Below are positions 54,201 to 61,131 of a DNA stretch of 64,000 nucleotides, piece by piece. Made by a program: the position numbers and the translations under genes. Under the pieces are notes generated by a model. That model ran no database searches, was not told the origin of the DNA, and saw only the letters and a program-made list of their open reading frames with translations. Numbering within the stretch: the stretch's first letter is position 1; every line of letters starts with the position of its first letter. The DNA comes from an uncultured Sunxiuqinia sp. (GTDB lineage Bacteria; Bacteroidota; Bacteroidia; Bacteroidales; Prolixibacteraceae): NCBI RefSeq assembly GCF_963678245.1, contig NZ_OY782770.1, positions 434,001-498,000 on the forward strand, in the 5' to 3' direction.

Positions 54201-55332
54201 CTTGCTGAGTAACCTTCCACTCACTAATATCTTCAATTTGAGAAATAAAATAAAGTGGTTTCTTTTCTTTGGAACGAACAAGTGAAACGCTCAGCAAAAC
54301 CCAAACGATTCGGCCTGTTTTATGAAAGTATCGCTTTTCAATTCTATACGTCTGAATCTCACTATCTAACATTTTATGTAAGTATTCCAAATCTATATCC
54401 AAATCTTCAGGGTGAGTAATATCCTGAAACGTCATATTCATCAGTTCGTCTTTAGGGTAGCCAACAATATTACATACCGACTGATTTACTTTTAGCCATT
54501 TCCCCTCGGTTGAAACCAAAGCCATTCCAATCGCAGCATACTCGAATGCACTTGAAAACCTCTCGCGACTTTCGCGTAATCGTTCCTCAGCCTTTTTGCT
54601 TTCTGTGATATCCCTAATGCCTGTCAAAATATAAATCTCTTCCCCAATATTCTGATAATTCAAACTAATTTCGACAGGAAACTCTGTTTGATTTTTTCTT
54701 CTTCCTAAAAGCTCAATAGCAGCACCCATTTGACGTGGATGAGGATTTTTCACGTAACCGTTTCTTAAACCTACATGCTGCCGATGAAAACGTGTCGGAA
54801 TTAAAATCTCAATATTTTGCCCCAACAGCTCGTCTACGGTATAACCAAAATAGCGAACTGTCTGATTATTAGCATGAATAATTTCACCCTTGGAATCAAC
54901 AACAACCATCGCATCGGGAGTAGATTCGAGTAAACCACGAAATTTCAGCTCAGTTGATTTCAGCTCATCATTCACCTGTTTTTGCTCTGTGAAATCAACA
55001 AAAGTGCAATTAATTTGTCTTCCATCGTGATTCACAACACCATTGGCTCGCAAAAAAAGTAGTTGCCCTGATTTTGATGTAAACTGAATATCAATTCCCG
55101 AAAAAGCTCCGCTGTTCACACCCCGTTCAATCCATTGCTTCAATTTATTCAAATCCGAAATTGCAACAAACTTCGTTATCAATTGCCCTACGAATTCGTT
55201 ATAGGAATACGACAGGAGTTTAAGACAATTCGAATTCACCTCTGCAATAGTTCCTTCATAGTCTATTACCACATATGGAATGGGTATATTTTCATAATTT
55301 TTCTCCATCCCTGCTACCGACACAAACTTCAT
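51211..55332 (-). CDS. Hybrid sensor kinase with seven PAS domains and a C-terminal receiver
   Basis: The 1373-residue protein has no membrane segment, so it senses cytoplasmic signals. Seven PAS repeats can be counted between about residues 5 and 870, most followed by PAC segments (for example IRDITESKKAEERL, IEDISEWKVTQQAL, VRNITERKLAEEAL). HisKA follows, with His899 in NMSHEIRTPLNSIIG, then HATPase_c with GNAIKFTP, DSGIGIPEDQ and GGTGLGLSI. The receiver has Asp1191 (LILMDLRMPEMNG). The last 110 residues are helical like an Hpt domain but hold no candidate phosphoryl His. It is co-transcribed with the REC-kinase gene 8 bases downstream. Confidence 0.93.
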   Translation of the reverse strand: MKFVSVAGMEKNYENIPIPYVVIDYEGTIAEVNSNCLKLLSYSYNEFVGQLITKFVAISDLNKLKQWIERGVNSGAFSGIDIQFTSKSGQLLFLRANGVVNHDGRQINCTFVDFTEQKQVNDELKSTELKFRGLLESTPDAMVVVDSKGEIIHANNQTVRYFGYTVDELLGQNIEILIPTRFHRQHVGLRNGYVKNPHPRQMGAAIELLGRRKNQTEFPVEISLNYQNIGEEIYILTGIRDITESKKAEERLRESRERFSSAFEYAAIGMALVSTEGKWLKVNQSVCNIVGYPKDELMNMTFQDITHPEDLDIDLEYLHKMLDSEIQTYRIEKRYFHKTGRIVWVLLSVSLVRSKEKKPLYFISQIEDISEWKVTQQALIESEERFRLAVSGTGMGIWEWNRLTGKSFVSAKFYEILGFESEELELDLTKIFQRINPAHLAQVKRDIRKHLLTNETFQIEFQMKKKNGEYIWVAASGQAQFDENNSLVRMLGYLTDISKRKQAEDRFEGLFSSSPDSIVMLERNKNIIMANNRSEQLFGSDTNQMIGKSIERFIPNFISTLNEKMDERVRMNQEKCINGMTLDLYAFNLNNEQIPVEIALSKMVSDGEQLVVAIIRDVSERQRADVERRRILAALNVTTDGIFMFEYTSLQHIYVNFGATQQIGYTEEELLQMTPLDFKIEYSRESFRELLNPLVAGERSSITIETVHRHKNGQKIQVEIIFQTAKLAEENKVVVAVVRNITERKLAEEALHLSEERFRELYENSTFGIYRTAKDGQIVLANPALIKLLGFETFEELEERNLEFEGYEGDLSRAEFVKKIEEDGKVTDIEAVWVRKDGTRIYVRESARLIIDKNTGEHFYDGTVEDVSEKKQVESERIARQAAEEANKTKSIFLANMSHEIRTPLNSIIGFSDMLYSSFEGGKVKSQVDSIRSSGRNLLRIINDILDLSKIEAGKMELQPEPVRFGKLIEELDVMFKQRAQEKDISFFIEIENKIPAVLRMDETRIRQILFNLLGNAIKFTPKGHVILSVNVIQREKGEVDLEMTVEDSGIGIPEDQLERIFEPFTQQEGQLETQYGGTGLGLSITRRLVETMGGSITVESRVGEGSIFKTVLTEIKIEKDTNEHVEIPSFDPKALRFKNVHILIADDNKENRNLLHDFFAFSKLQITEAANGKQAVEFALKHIPDLILMDLRMPEMNGIEATSIIKNNDTTRHIPVIAVSASSKIVVQEQLQLSVFNGFLLKPIDLHELTETLKKYLKYEVIEPEIKRDHFLDLKNDLSEKQQSQLPTLVELLEAKFIPKYKKVLEKQVIDEMESFGRDLVIVGLANSANFLVDFGEEICMFSDNFEIDRLMKKLKSFPELVANLKRLITEK

Positions 55333-55639
55333 AACGACCTATATAATTTAGGTTTAACAAAAAAAAACACAAAAAAGCTGCATTTTTACTTTAATATTAG
55401 CATAATAAGTTAAATAAAAAAAGCAAGCATGTTGAAAAACTATTCCCTTCTCGAATTGGGGTCATGTTTCGAAACAAATCAGTCATTAAAAAACACACTC
55501 TTATTTCCTTGACAATTCTTCAAACAGTGACTTTTACCCATTTTTTCGTCGAACTAAAAAGCATTCTTTTGCAGCCGATTCGGTTGCCTAAAGGCAGCAC
55601 GAATTTTAACGAGCTTGAACCGGATAAAAAGAGTGAAAA
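55333..55639. other. Intergenic region between the hybrid kinase and yitT
   Basis: These 307 bases separate divergent genes. It is AT-rich. No TAnnTTTG box matches fully on either strand. The closest on the plus strand is ATTCTTTTG near 55563-55571. The TTGACA at 55512 has no matching -10. No ORF, tRNA or strong hairpin is seen. Confidence 0.5.
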
Positions 55640-56509
55640 ATGACAGAAACACAAAAAATAAATTTAAAGACAACACTGACGGACTATTTGGTTATTGCAT
55701 TTGGCATGTCGCTATACGTTCTTTCATGGACTGTATTCTTAATTCCTGCAGAAATCACTGGAGGAGGAATCAGTGGTCTATCGGCAGTTATTTTTTATAG
55801 TACCCAGATACCCGTTGCTATTAGTTACTTTATAATTAATTCGTTTCTCATTTTAATAGCCATAAAAATTTTAGGGGCAAGCTTCGGCATAAAAACGATC
55901 TTCAGCATGGGAATCGCAACCCTACTCTTTTGGCTTACTCCAAACCTAATCAGCGAACCGCTTATTGACGATACTTTTTTGTCGGCTGTTTTGGGAGCCA
56001 TGATGGGTGGAATTGGAATTGGACTGGTTTTTACTCGTGGAGGCAGCACCGGAGGAACCGACATTATTGCTATGATAATCAACCAATACCGGAACATTAG
56101 CCCCGGCCGGATAATTATGTATTGCGATGTGATTATCATTGCATCGAGCTACTTTGTTTTTCAATCACCCAGCAAACTTGTTTACGGCTATGTCTCCATG
56201 TGGGTAATTGCATATACAATTGATGCTTTTTTAAATGGATCGAATGCATCTGCTCAAATTTTTATATTTTCGAAAAAATTTGAAGAAATTGCCGACTATG
56301 TCAATAAAAATGCCAGTAGAGGCGTTACTGTAATTGACGGAACTGGCTGGTACACCAAAGAGTCGGTAAAAATAATCATGACAGTTGTCCGAAAAAGAGA
56401 AACCAGTCTCATTTTTAGAAAGTTAAAAGAAATCGATCCAGATGCATTTATTTCCATGGGGAGCGTGATGGGGGTTTATGGGCAAGGTTTTGACAAAATG
56501 AAAATATGA
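55640..56509 (+). CDS. YitT family membrane protein
   Basis: The 289-residue protein has five to six membrane segments in the first 200 residues (family motifs PAEITGGGISGLSAVIFY near 38 and FTRGGSTGGTDIIAMIIN near 135) and a cytoplasmic C-terminal DUF2179 domain of about 80 residues (GVTVIDGTGWYTKESVKIIMTVV). Its transport or signalling role is not established. It overlaps the M23 peptidase gene by 4 bases (ATGA), so the two are translationally coupled. Confidence 0.9.
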   Translation: MTETQKINLKTTLTDYLVIAFGMSLYVLSWTVFLIPAEITGGGISGLSAVIFYSTQIPVAISYFIINSFLILIAIKILGASFGIKTIFSMGIATLLFWLTPNLISEPLIDDTFLSAVLGAMMGGIGIGLVFTRGGSTGGTDIIAMIINQYRNISPGRIIMYCDVIIIASSYFVFQSPSKLVYGYVSMWVIAYTIDAFLNGSNASAQIFIFSKKFEEIADYVNKNASRGVTVIDGTGWYTKESVKIIMTVVRKRETSLIFRKLKEIDPDAFISMGSVMGVYGQGFDKMKI

Positions 56510-57753
56510 AAAAATATATTGCCGAAGTTGCTTTAGCACTGATTGCCTTAAGTTTATTAGTTTTTTTTCTGGCTAACCCACCAGTTGGAAATCCAGCTCC
56601 TGTTCCCGAACCGGAACCAATTCCGATACCCGATCCTATTCTTCTGTTTGGACTTCCGGTGGATTCATTCACGATTGAAGATGCCGATATTAGGCGTAAC
56701 CAAAATTTATCTGATATTTTGGTTAAAAAGAATATTTCGTATCAAAAGATTGATGAGCTGGCTCGAAAATCGAAACCTATTTTTGATGTTCGCAAATTAA
56801 AGCACAAGAACCACTATCATTTTTTCCTGAAGAAAGACAGTGCTCAAACACCTGCCTATTTCGTTTACGAAATAGACAATACCGATTATGTGGTCTACAA
56901 CCTAAATGATTCCATTCAGATTTATAAAGGCCAAAAGCCGATCCGAACGAAGCTAAGATCTGCATCGGGGACAATTAAAACCTCTCTTTGGAATGCGATG
57001 ACTGATAACAATATCAATCCGGTACTGGCCATTGAGCTTTCCGATATTTATCAGTGGTCAATCGACTTTTACGGCATTCAAAAAAACGATAAGTTCAAGG
57101 TTATTTACGAAGAGAAATATGTTGACTCCACATCAATTGGGATTGGCGAAATTCACGCCTGCCAGTTTCATCATATGGGTGAAGACTTTTACGCATTTCA
57201 TTTTGAGCAGGACAGTAGCCTAAGCTATTTCGATAAAGAAGGGAATAGCCTGAAAAAGGCTTTCCTGAAAGCACCATTGAAATTTTCGAGAATCAGCTCG
57301 CGATTCTCAAATAGTCGTTTCCATCCGGTACTTAAAATCAGACGTCCACATCATGGCATTGATTATGCTGCTCCAACCGGGACTCCTGTTCAATCGATTG
57401 GTGATGGGGTTGTAACGCGAAAGGGCTATCAAAAGCATGGAGGTGGAAACTATGTATACATTAAGCACAACTCAGTTTATACAACGTGCTACATGCACCT
57501 AAATGGCTTTGCAAAAGGAATTGCTTCCGGTGTACGGATTAAGCAAGGACAAGTTATTGGCTATGTTGGTTCAACAGGACTAGCAACCGGCCCTCACCTC
57601 GATTTTAGGGTATTTAGAAACGGGTCGGCTATGGATCCACTGAAAGTAAAAGCACCACCCGTGGAACCGATTCACAATGAAAATTTAGCTGTATACAACC
57701 AAGTGAAGGATTCGCTGACCGCACAGCTTAATCTAATTCCTTTTCAAGAATAG
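56506..57753 (+). CDS. M23 family metallopeptidase (cell-wall hydrolase)
   Basis: The 415-residue protein has an N-terminal membrane anchor (about 5-24), a Pro/Glu-rich spacer (PAPVPEPEPIPIPDPI) and an intermediate domain resembling the OapA/LysM-like region of envelope endopeptidases (about 50-260). The C-terminal M23 catalytic domain carries HHGIDYAAPTGTPV near residue 282 (zinc-binding His and Asp) and GPHLDFRVF near 365 (H-x-H-type site with Asp in the middle: HLDF in place of HLHF). That substitution of the second His of the HxH pair by Asp may reduce or abolish activity. It is the second gene of the yitT unit. Confidence 0.88.
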   Translation: MKKYIAEVALALIALSLLVFFLANPPVGNPAPVPEPEPIPIPDPILLFGLPVDSFTIEDADIRRNQNLSDILVKKNISYQKIDELARKSKPIFDVRKLKHKNHYHFFLKKDSAQTPAYFVYEIDNTDYVVYNLNDSIQIYKGQKPIRTKLRSASGTIKTSLWNAMTDNNINPVLAIELSDIYQWSIDFYGIQKNDKFKVIYEEKYVDSTSIGIGEIHACQFHHMGEDFYAFHFEQDSSLSYFDKEGNSLKKAFLKAPLKFSRISSRFSNSRFHPVLKIRRPHHGIDYAAPTGTPVQSIGDGVVTRKGYQKHGGGNYVYIKHNSVYTTCYMHLNGFAKGIASGVRIKQGQVIGYVGSTGLATGPHLDFRVFRNGSAMDPLKVKAPPVEPIHNENLAVYNQVKDSLTAQLNLIPFQE

Positions 57754-57773
57754 GACTACACATATAAATAAGT

Positions 57774-57817
57774 AAAAAAGCGCAAATAGCAAAGAATAGG
57801 CTGTTTGCGCTTTTTTT
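57774..57817. terminator. Bidirectional terminator between the M23 peptidase gene and purN
   Basis: AAAAAGCGCAAATAGC pairs with GCTGTTTGCGCTTTTT (one mismatch) around a 9-base loop, with A-run and T-run on either side. It serves two convergent genes. Confidence 0.88.
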
Positions 57818-57826
57818 ATACCTATT

Positions 57827-58396
57827 CTAATCCTGACCTTGATAAAGCACCTCTTCTATCACCCGGGGAAAATGTTCATGCTCTAGCAAATGTACCTTCT
57901 GAGCAACATCGTCCGGAGTATCCGATTGCTCCACATCGCAGTTCGCTTGAAAAATAATATCCCCTTCGTCATATTTTTCATTCACATAATGAATGGTAAT
58001 ACCCGATGACTTTTCTTTATTCTTTACAACAGCTTCATGTACAAAATGACCGTACATTCCTTTTCCTCCATACTTAGGCAATAAAGCCGGATGTATATTT
58101 ATGATTGGAAACTCTTCGGTGAGGTACCTCGGCACCAACCAAAGAAAGCCTGCCAAGACAATCATGTCTATTTTTCGGTCAGTCAATTCATCAAGGATGT
58201 CAATGCTGTGATAAAACTCGTCTCTTGAAAAAGTAAAAGTCTCAACACCAAGCTTTTCAGCTCGTATTAAAGCATACGCATTTTCGTTATTCGACCACAA
58301 AGAATCAACAATAACGTTTCTGTTTCCTTCAAAATACTCAATAATATTCTGTGCGTTACTACCTGATCCTGAGGCAAAAATAGCAATCTTCTTCAT
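57827..58396 (-). CDS. purN: Phosphoribosylglycinamide formyltransferase
   Basis: The 189-residue enzyme transfers a formyl group from 10-formyltetrahydrofolate to GAR in purine synthesis. Visible: FASGSGSNAQNIIEY (phosphate loop, residue 8 on), VLAGFLWLVP near 80, catalytic NIHPALLPKYGGKGMYG near 100 with Asn and His, and ITIHYVNEKYDEGDII near 133 with the catalytic Asp. The length is normal. The gene is monocistronic, with a TATATTTG box 48-55 bases upstream of the ATG and a shared terminator. Confidence 0.95.
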   Translation of the reverse strand: MKKIAIFASGSGSNAQNIIEYFEGNRNVIVDSLWSNNENAYALIRAEKLGVETFTFSRDEFYHSIDILDELTDRKIDMIVLAGFLWLVPRYLTEEFPIINIHPALLPKYGGKGMYGHFVHEAVVKNKEKSSGITIHYVNEKYDEGDIIFQANCDVEQSDTPDDVAQKVHLLEHEHFPRVIEEVLYQGQD

Positions 58397-58443
58397 CTCA
58401 AATTTAGTTCTATTATATTTTTAGAATAATGGACTCACATGTT

Positions 58444-58451
58444 CAAATATA
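58444..58451 (-). promoter_or_regulatory. -7 promoter box of purN
   Basis: The minus strand reads TATATTTG (TAnnTTTG), predicting a leader of about 44 bases. No -33 TTG at standard spacing. Confidence 0.5.
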
Positions 58452-58505
58452 GTCTAGACAATCAATAACTTACAGCCTAAAATAGCTATTTATTTAAGTT
58501 TTTCT

Positions 58506-58536
58506 TTGATATATTTTGGGTAAATTTATTACTTTG
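58506..58536 (+). promoter_or_regulatory. Promoter of the acpP-fabF-rnc operon
   Basis: TTG at 58506-58508 is followed after 20 bases by TTACTTTG (7/8 match to TAnnTTTG). The predicted leader is about 46 bases. The position just before acpP and the spacing support it. Confidence 0.6.
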
Positions 58537-58585
58537 CAGCGGATTTTTTAAAAACAAAATTGAATATTAACTTAAAATTAGAACT

Positions 58586-58822
58586 ATGTCTGACATTGCA
58601 GGTAAAGTTAAAGCAATTATCGTTGATAAATTGGGAGTTGACGAAAGCGAAGTAACAAATGAAGCTTCTTTTACAAATGACTTAGGTGCAGATTCTTTGG
58701 ATACAGTAGAATTAATCATGGAATTTGAAAAAGAATTTGATTTGGCTATCCCAGACGATCAGGCTGAAAAGATTTCAACTGTAGGTGAAGCTGTTTCTCA
58801 CATCGAAGCAAACGTTAAGTAA
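58586..58822 (+). CDS. acpP: Acyl carrier protein
   Basis: The 78-residue acidic four-helix protein has the phosphopantetheine attachment Ser37 in [15 protein letters not shown]. It carries growing acyl chains in fatty-acid synthesis. It is followed after 20 bases by fabF and then rnc, the gene order common in Bacteroidota. Confidence 0.98.
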   Translation: MSDIAGKVKAIIVDKLGVDESEVTNEASFTNDLGADSLDTVELIMEFEKEFDLAIPDDQAEKISTVGEAVSHIEANVK

Positions 58823-58842
58823 TAAATTTGAATTAAACATTT

Positions 58843-60084
58843 ATGGAATTTAAACGGGTAGTTATAACCGGACTTGGAACCGTAAACCCGCTTGGTAATT
58901 CTGTACAGGAATTTTGGGAAGGGCTTAAAAACGGCGTTAGTGGAGCTGCACCTGTCTCTCGGATGGATGTAGAACTTCATAAAACCCGATTTGCATGTGA
59001 GTTAAAAAACTTTGATCCGACGGATTACGTTGAGAAAAAAGAGGTTCGCAAACACGATCCATATACACTTTATGCATTTGCATCATCTCAGCAAGCAATT
59101 GACGATTCAGGTCTTGACCTGGAAACACTCAATAAAGATCGCGCTGGCGTGATTTGGGGAGCAGGAATTGGTGGTTTGCAAACTTTTTATGAAGAAGTTA
59201 GAGCATACAACCTTGAGCGCCCTAAGTTTAATCCTTTCTTTATTCCGAAAATGATTGCTAACATCGCGGGTGGATTAGTATCTATCCGCTTTGGATTTCG
59301 CGGTCCCAATTTTACAACTGTATCAGCATGTGCATCAGCATCACACGCCATGATCGAAGCATTTAACTTCATTCGCATGGGTAAAGCTGATTTGTTTATT
59401 ACAGGGGGATCCGAAGCAGCAATCAACGACGCAGGATTATGTGGTTTCAATTCGATGCGTGCACTTTCAACACGTAATGACGATCCGACAACTGCATCCC
59501 GACCTTTTGATAAAGACCGGGATGGATTTGTAATGGGCGAAGGATCTGGTGCTCTTATTTTTGAAGAGTACGAGCATGCTAAAGCCCGCGGAGCAAAAAT
59601 TTACGGAGAAATTGTAGGCGGGGGAATGTCGGCAGACGCTTACCATATGACTGCCCCTGATCCGGAAGGAAGAGGTGCTTCACTGGTTATGAACTGGGCC
59701 TTGGAAGATGCCGGAATAAAACCTGAAAACATTGATTACATCAATGTTCATGGAACCTCTACTCCACTAGGAGATATTGCAGAGCCAAAAGCAATTCAAA
59801 AATGTTTTGGCGACCATGCTTATAAATTAAGTATTAGTTCTACCAAATCAATGACAGGTCACTTGTTAGGTGCTGCCGGAGCTATCGAAGGCATTGCTTC
59901 AATTCTGGCATTGAGAGATGGAATTGTTCCTCCAACAATAAATCACTTTACTGACGATCCGGAGATTGACAGCAGACTTGATTTTACATTTAACAAAGCA
60001 AAAGAACGCGAAATGACTTATGCATTGAGCAATACATTTGGCTTTGGAGGGCATAATGCTACAGTAATTTTTAAGAAATACTGA
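58843..60084 (+). CDS. fabF: 3-oxoacyl-[acyl-carrier-protein] synthase II
   Basis: The 413-residue condensing enzyme extends acyl-ACP with malonyl-ACP. The catalytic triad is visible as Cys in TVSACASASHAM near residue 164, His in YINVHGTSTPLGD near 304 and His in SMTGHLLGAAGAIEG near 341. The first residues MEFKRVVITGLGTVNPLG and last NTFGFGGHNATVIFK are typical of FabF. It lies between acpP (20 bases) and rnc (4 bases). Confidence 0.97.
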   Translation: MEFKRVVITGLGTVNPLGNSVQEFWEGLKNGVSGAAPVSRMDVELHKTRFACELKNFDPTDYVEKKEVRKHDPYTLYAFASSQQAIDDSGLDLETLNKDRAGVIWGAGIGGLQTFYEEVRAYNLERPKFNPFFIPKMIANIAGGLVSIRFGFRGPNFTTVSACASASHAMIEAFNFIRMGKADLFITGGSEAAINDAGLCGFNSMRALSTRNDDPTTASRPFDKDRDGFVMGEGSGALIFEEYEHAKARGAKIYGEIVGGGMSADAYHMTAPDPEGRGASLVMNWALEDAGIKPENIDYINVHGTSTPLGDIAEPKAIQKCFGDHAYKLSISSTKSMTGHLLGAAGAIEGIASILALRDGIVPPTINHFTDDPEIDSRLDFTFNKAKEREMTYALSNTFGFGGHNATVIFKKY

Positions 60085-60088
60085 TAAG

Positions 60089-60835
60089 GTGATAAGAAAT
60101 ATCGCACAACAAATAAAACTCTTTTCTTCTCCGAGAAAAGAGTTTTATTTGTTTTTAAGATCATTATTCAATTGCTCGCCGATCAATATTAAACTTTATG
60201 AAAAGGCCCTAACTCATCGGTCAGCTTCAAAAACTGATTCGCAAGGGAATTGGGTTAATAATGAACGGCTGGAATATTTGGGCGATGCGATACTTGGTGC
60301 AGTTATCGCTGAGTTTCTGTATAACCGTTTCCCAAATATGGATGAAGGCTTTCTCACTCAGATGCGATCGAAACTAGTGAACCGAAGCTTTCTAACAGAG
60401 TTGACTTTTCAGATCGGGCTGAACTACTACATTGAATCGAATACAAACAACACCGACGAGAATAGCCATATCTATGGTGACGCTTTAGAAGCGATTATTG
60501 GGGCCTTGTACCTTGACAAAGGATACCAAGTCACCCGGAATTTCATTATTCGGAAATTACTTCTTCAACAAGTAGACCTGGATGTCATTCAAAAAACAAA
60601 TACCAATTACAAAAGTCAGCTGATTGAATGGAGCCAGAAAAATAAAAAAGAAGTTGACTTTTCAACTGTAGAGAATACAGTGGGAGAAAATAAGCAGCCT
60701 CACTTCGTTTCAACGGTAACGATTGATAATCGTGTAATTGGGAAAGGTGAAGGTGGATCAAAAAAAGAAGCTCATCAGAAGGCATCAAAAGTGGCGCTCG
60801 GCAAGCTAAACGAACTTGACGGTCAGGAGAATTAA
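60089..60835 (+). CDS. rnc: Ribonuclease III
   Basis: The 248-residue double-strand-specific endonuclease processes rRNA and structured mRNA. The signature is NNERLEYLGDAILGAVIAEFLY near residue 52, with a second acidic pair in HIYGDALEAIIGALYLDKG near 127. The C-terminal double-stranded RNA-binding domain (about 170-240) has KSQLIEWSQKN and GEGGSKKEAHQKASKVAL. The start is GTG at 60089, 4 bases after the fabF stop; the first ATG codon is far inside the catalytic domain. Confidence 0.95.
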   Translation: MIRNIAQQIKLFSSPRKEFYLFLRSLFNCSPINIKLYEKALTHRSASKTDSQGNWVNNERLEYLGDAILGAVIAEFLYNRFPNMDEGFLTQMRSKLVNRSFLTELTFQIGLNYYIESNTNNTDENSHIYGDALEAIIGALYLDKGYQVTRNFIIRKLLLQQVDLDVIQKTNTNYKSQLIEWSQKNKKEVDFSTVENTVGENKQPHFVSTVTIDNRVIGKGEGGSKKEAHQKASKVALGKLNELDGQEN

Positions 60836-60862
60836 AAGCGAGTGTTAGGACTCCGAAATAAA

Positions 60863-60888
60863 AAAGCGGAGCCTCTCAACTCCGCTTT
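60863..60888 (+). terminator. Probable terminator of acpP-fabF-rnc
   Basis: A 9-bp perfect stem AAAGCGGAG/CTCCGCTTT with an 8-base loop lies 28 bases past the rnc stop. Only three T follow on the plus strand, so termination may be partial. Confidence 0.6.
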
Positions 60889-61011
60889 AAAAACCAAAAC
60901 CTAAATTCACCTTTAAAAAAAAACTCAGTTAAACCCCATTTGTGCAAATGCGGTTTTATACATTTGCTCTTACAAAGATATAGAGATTATACATGCTGCG
61001 ATGCTAACAAA

Positions 61012-61089
61012 TGTTAAAGCCTGTTAAGAATTTGTTTGCACCAAAACCGTTTAAAATCAATATCTACAGCCAATGTTAAATATTGTTAA
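61012..61089 (+). promoter_or_regulatory. Candidate operator: two pairs of TGTTAA direct repeats upstream of rprX
   Basis: TGTTAA occurs at 61012, 61022, 61074 and 61084, forming two pairs each with a 10-base repeat period: AATGTTAAAGCCTGTTAAG and AATGTTAAATATTGTTAAG. Tandem half-sites one helical turn apart are what OmpR-family regulators bind. RprY, encoded just downstream, is the natural candidate, giving autoregulation. The second pair ends 29 bases before the -7 box, overlapping the -33 region. Confidence 0.5.
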
Positions 61090-61118
61090 GCAACTGATTA
61101 CCCTGTTTTTTTAAAGAT

Positions 61119-61126
61119 TATATTTG
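61119..61126 (+). promoter_or_regulatory. -7 promoter box of rprXY
   Basis: TATATTTG (TAnnTTTG) ends 5 bases before the ATG at 61132, predicting an mRNA with almost no leader. No TTG -33 box at standard spacing, in line with an activator-dependent promoter. Confidence 0.6.
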
Positions 61127-61131
61127 TAGTT

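Noticed and set aside
55512-55540. Sigma-70-type promoter from the TTGACA at 55512
   Set aside because: No TATAAT-like -10 at the right spacing, and Bacteroidota primary sigma factors use a different consensus.
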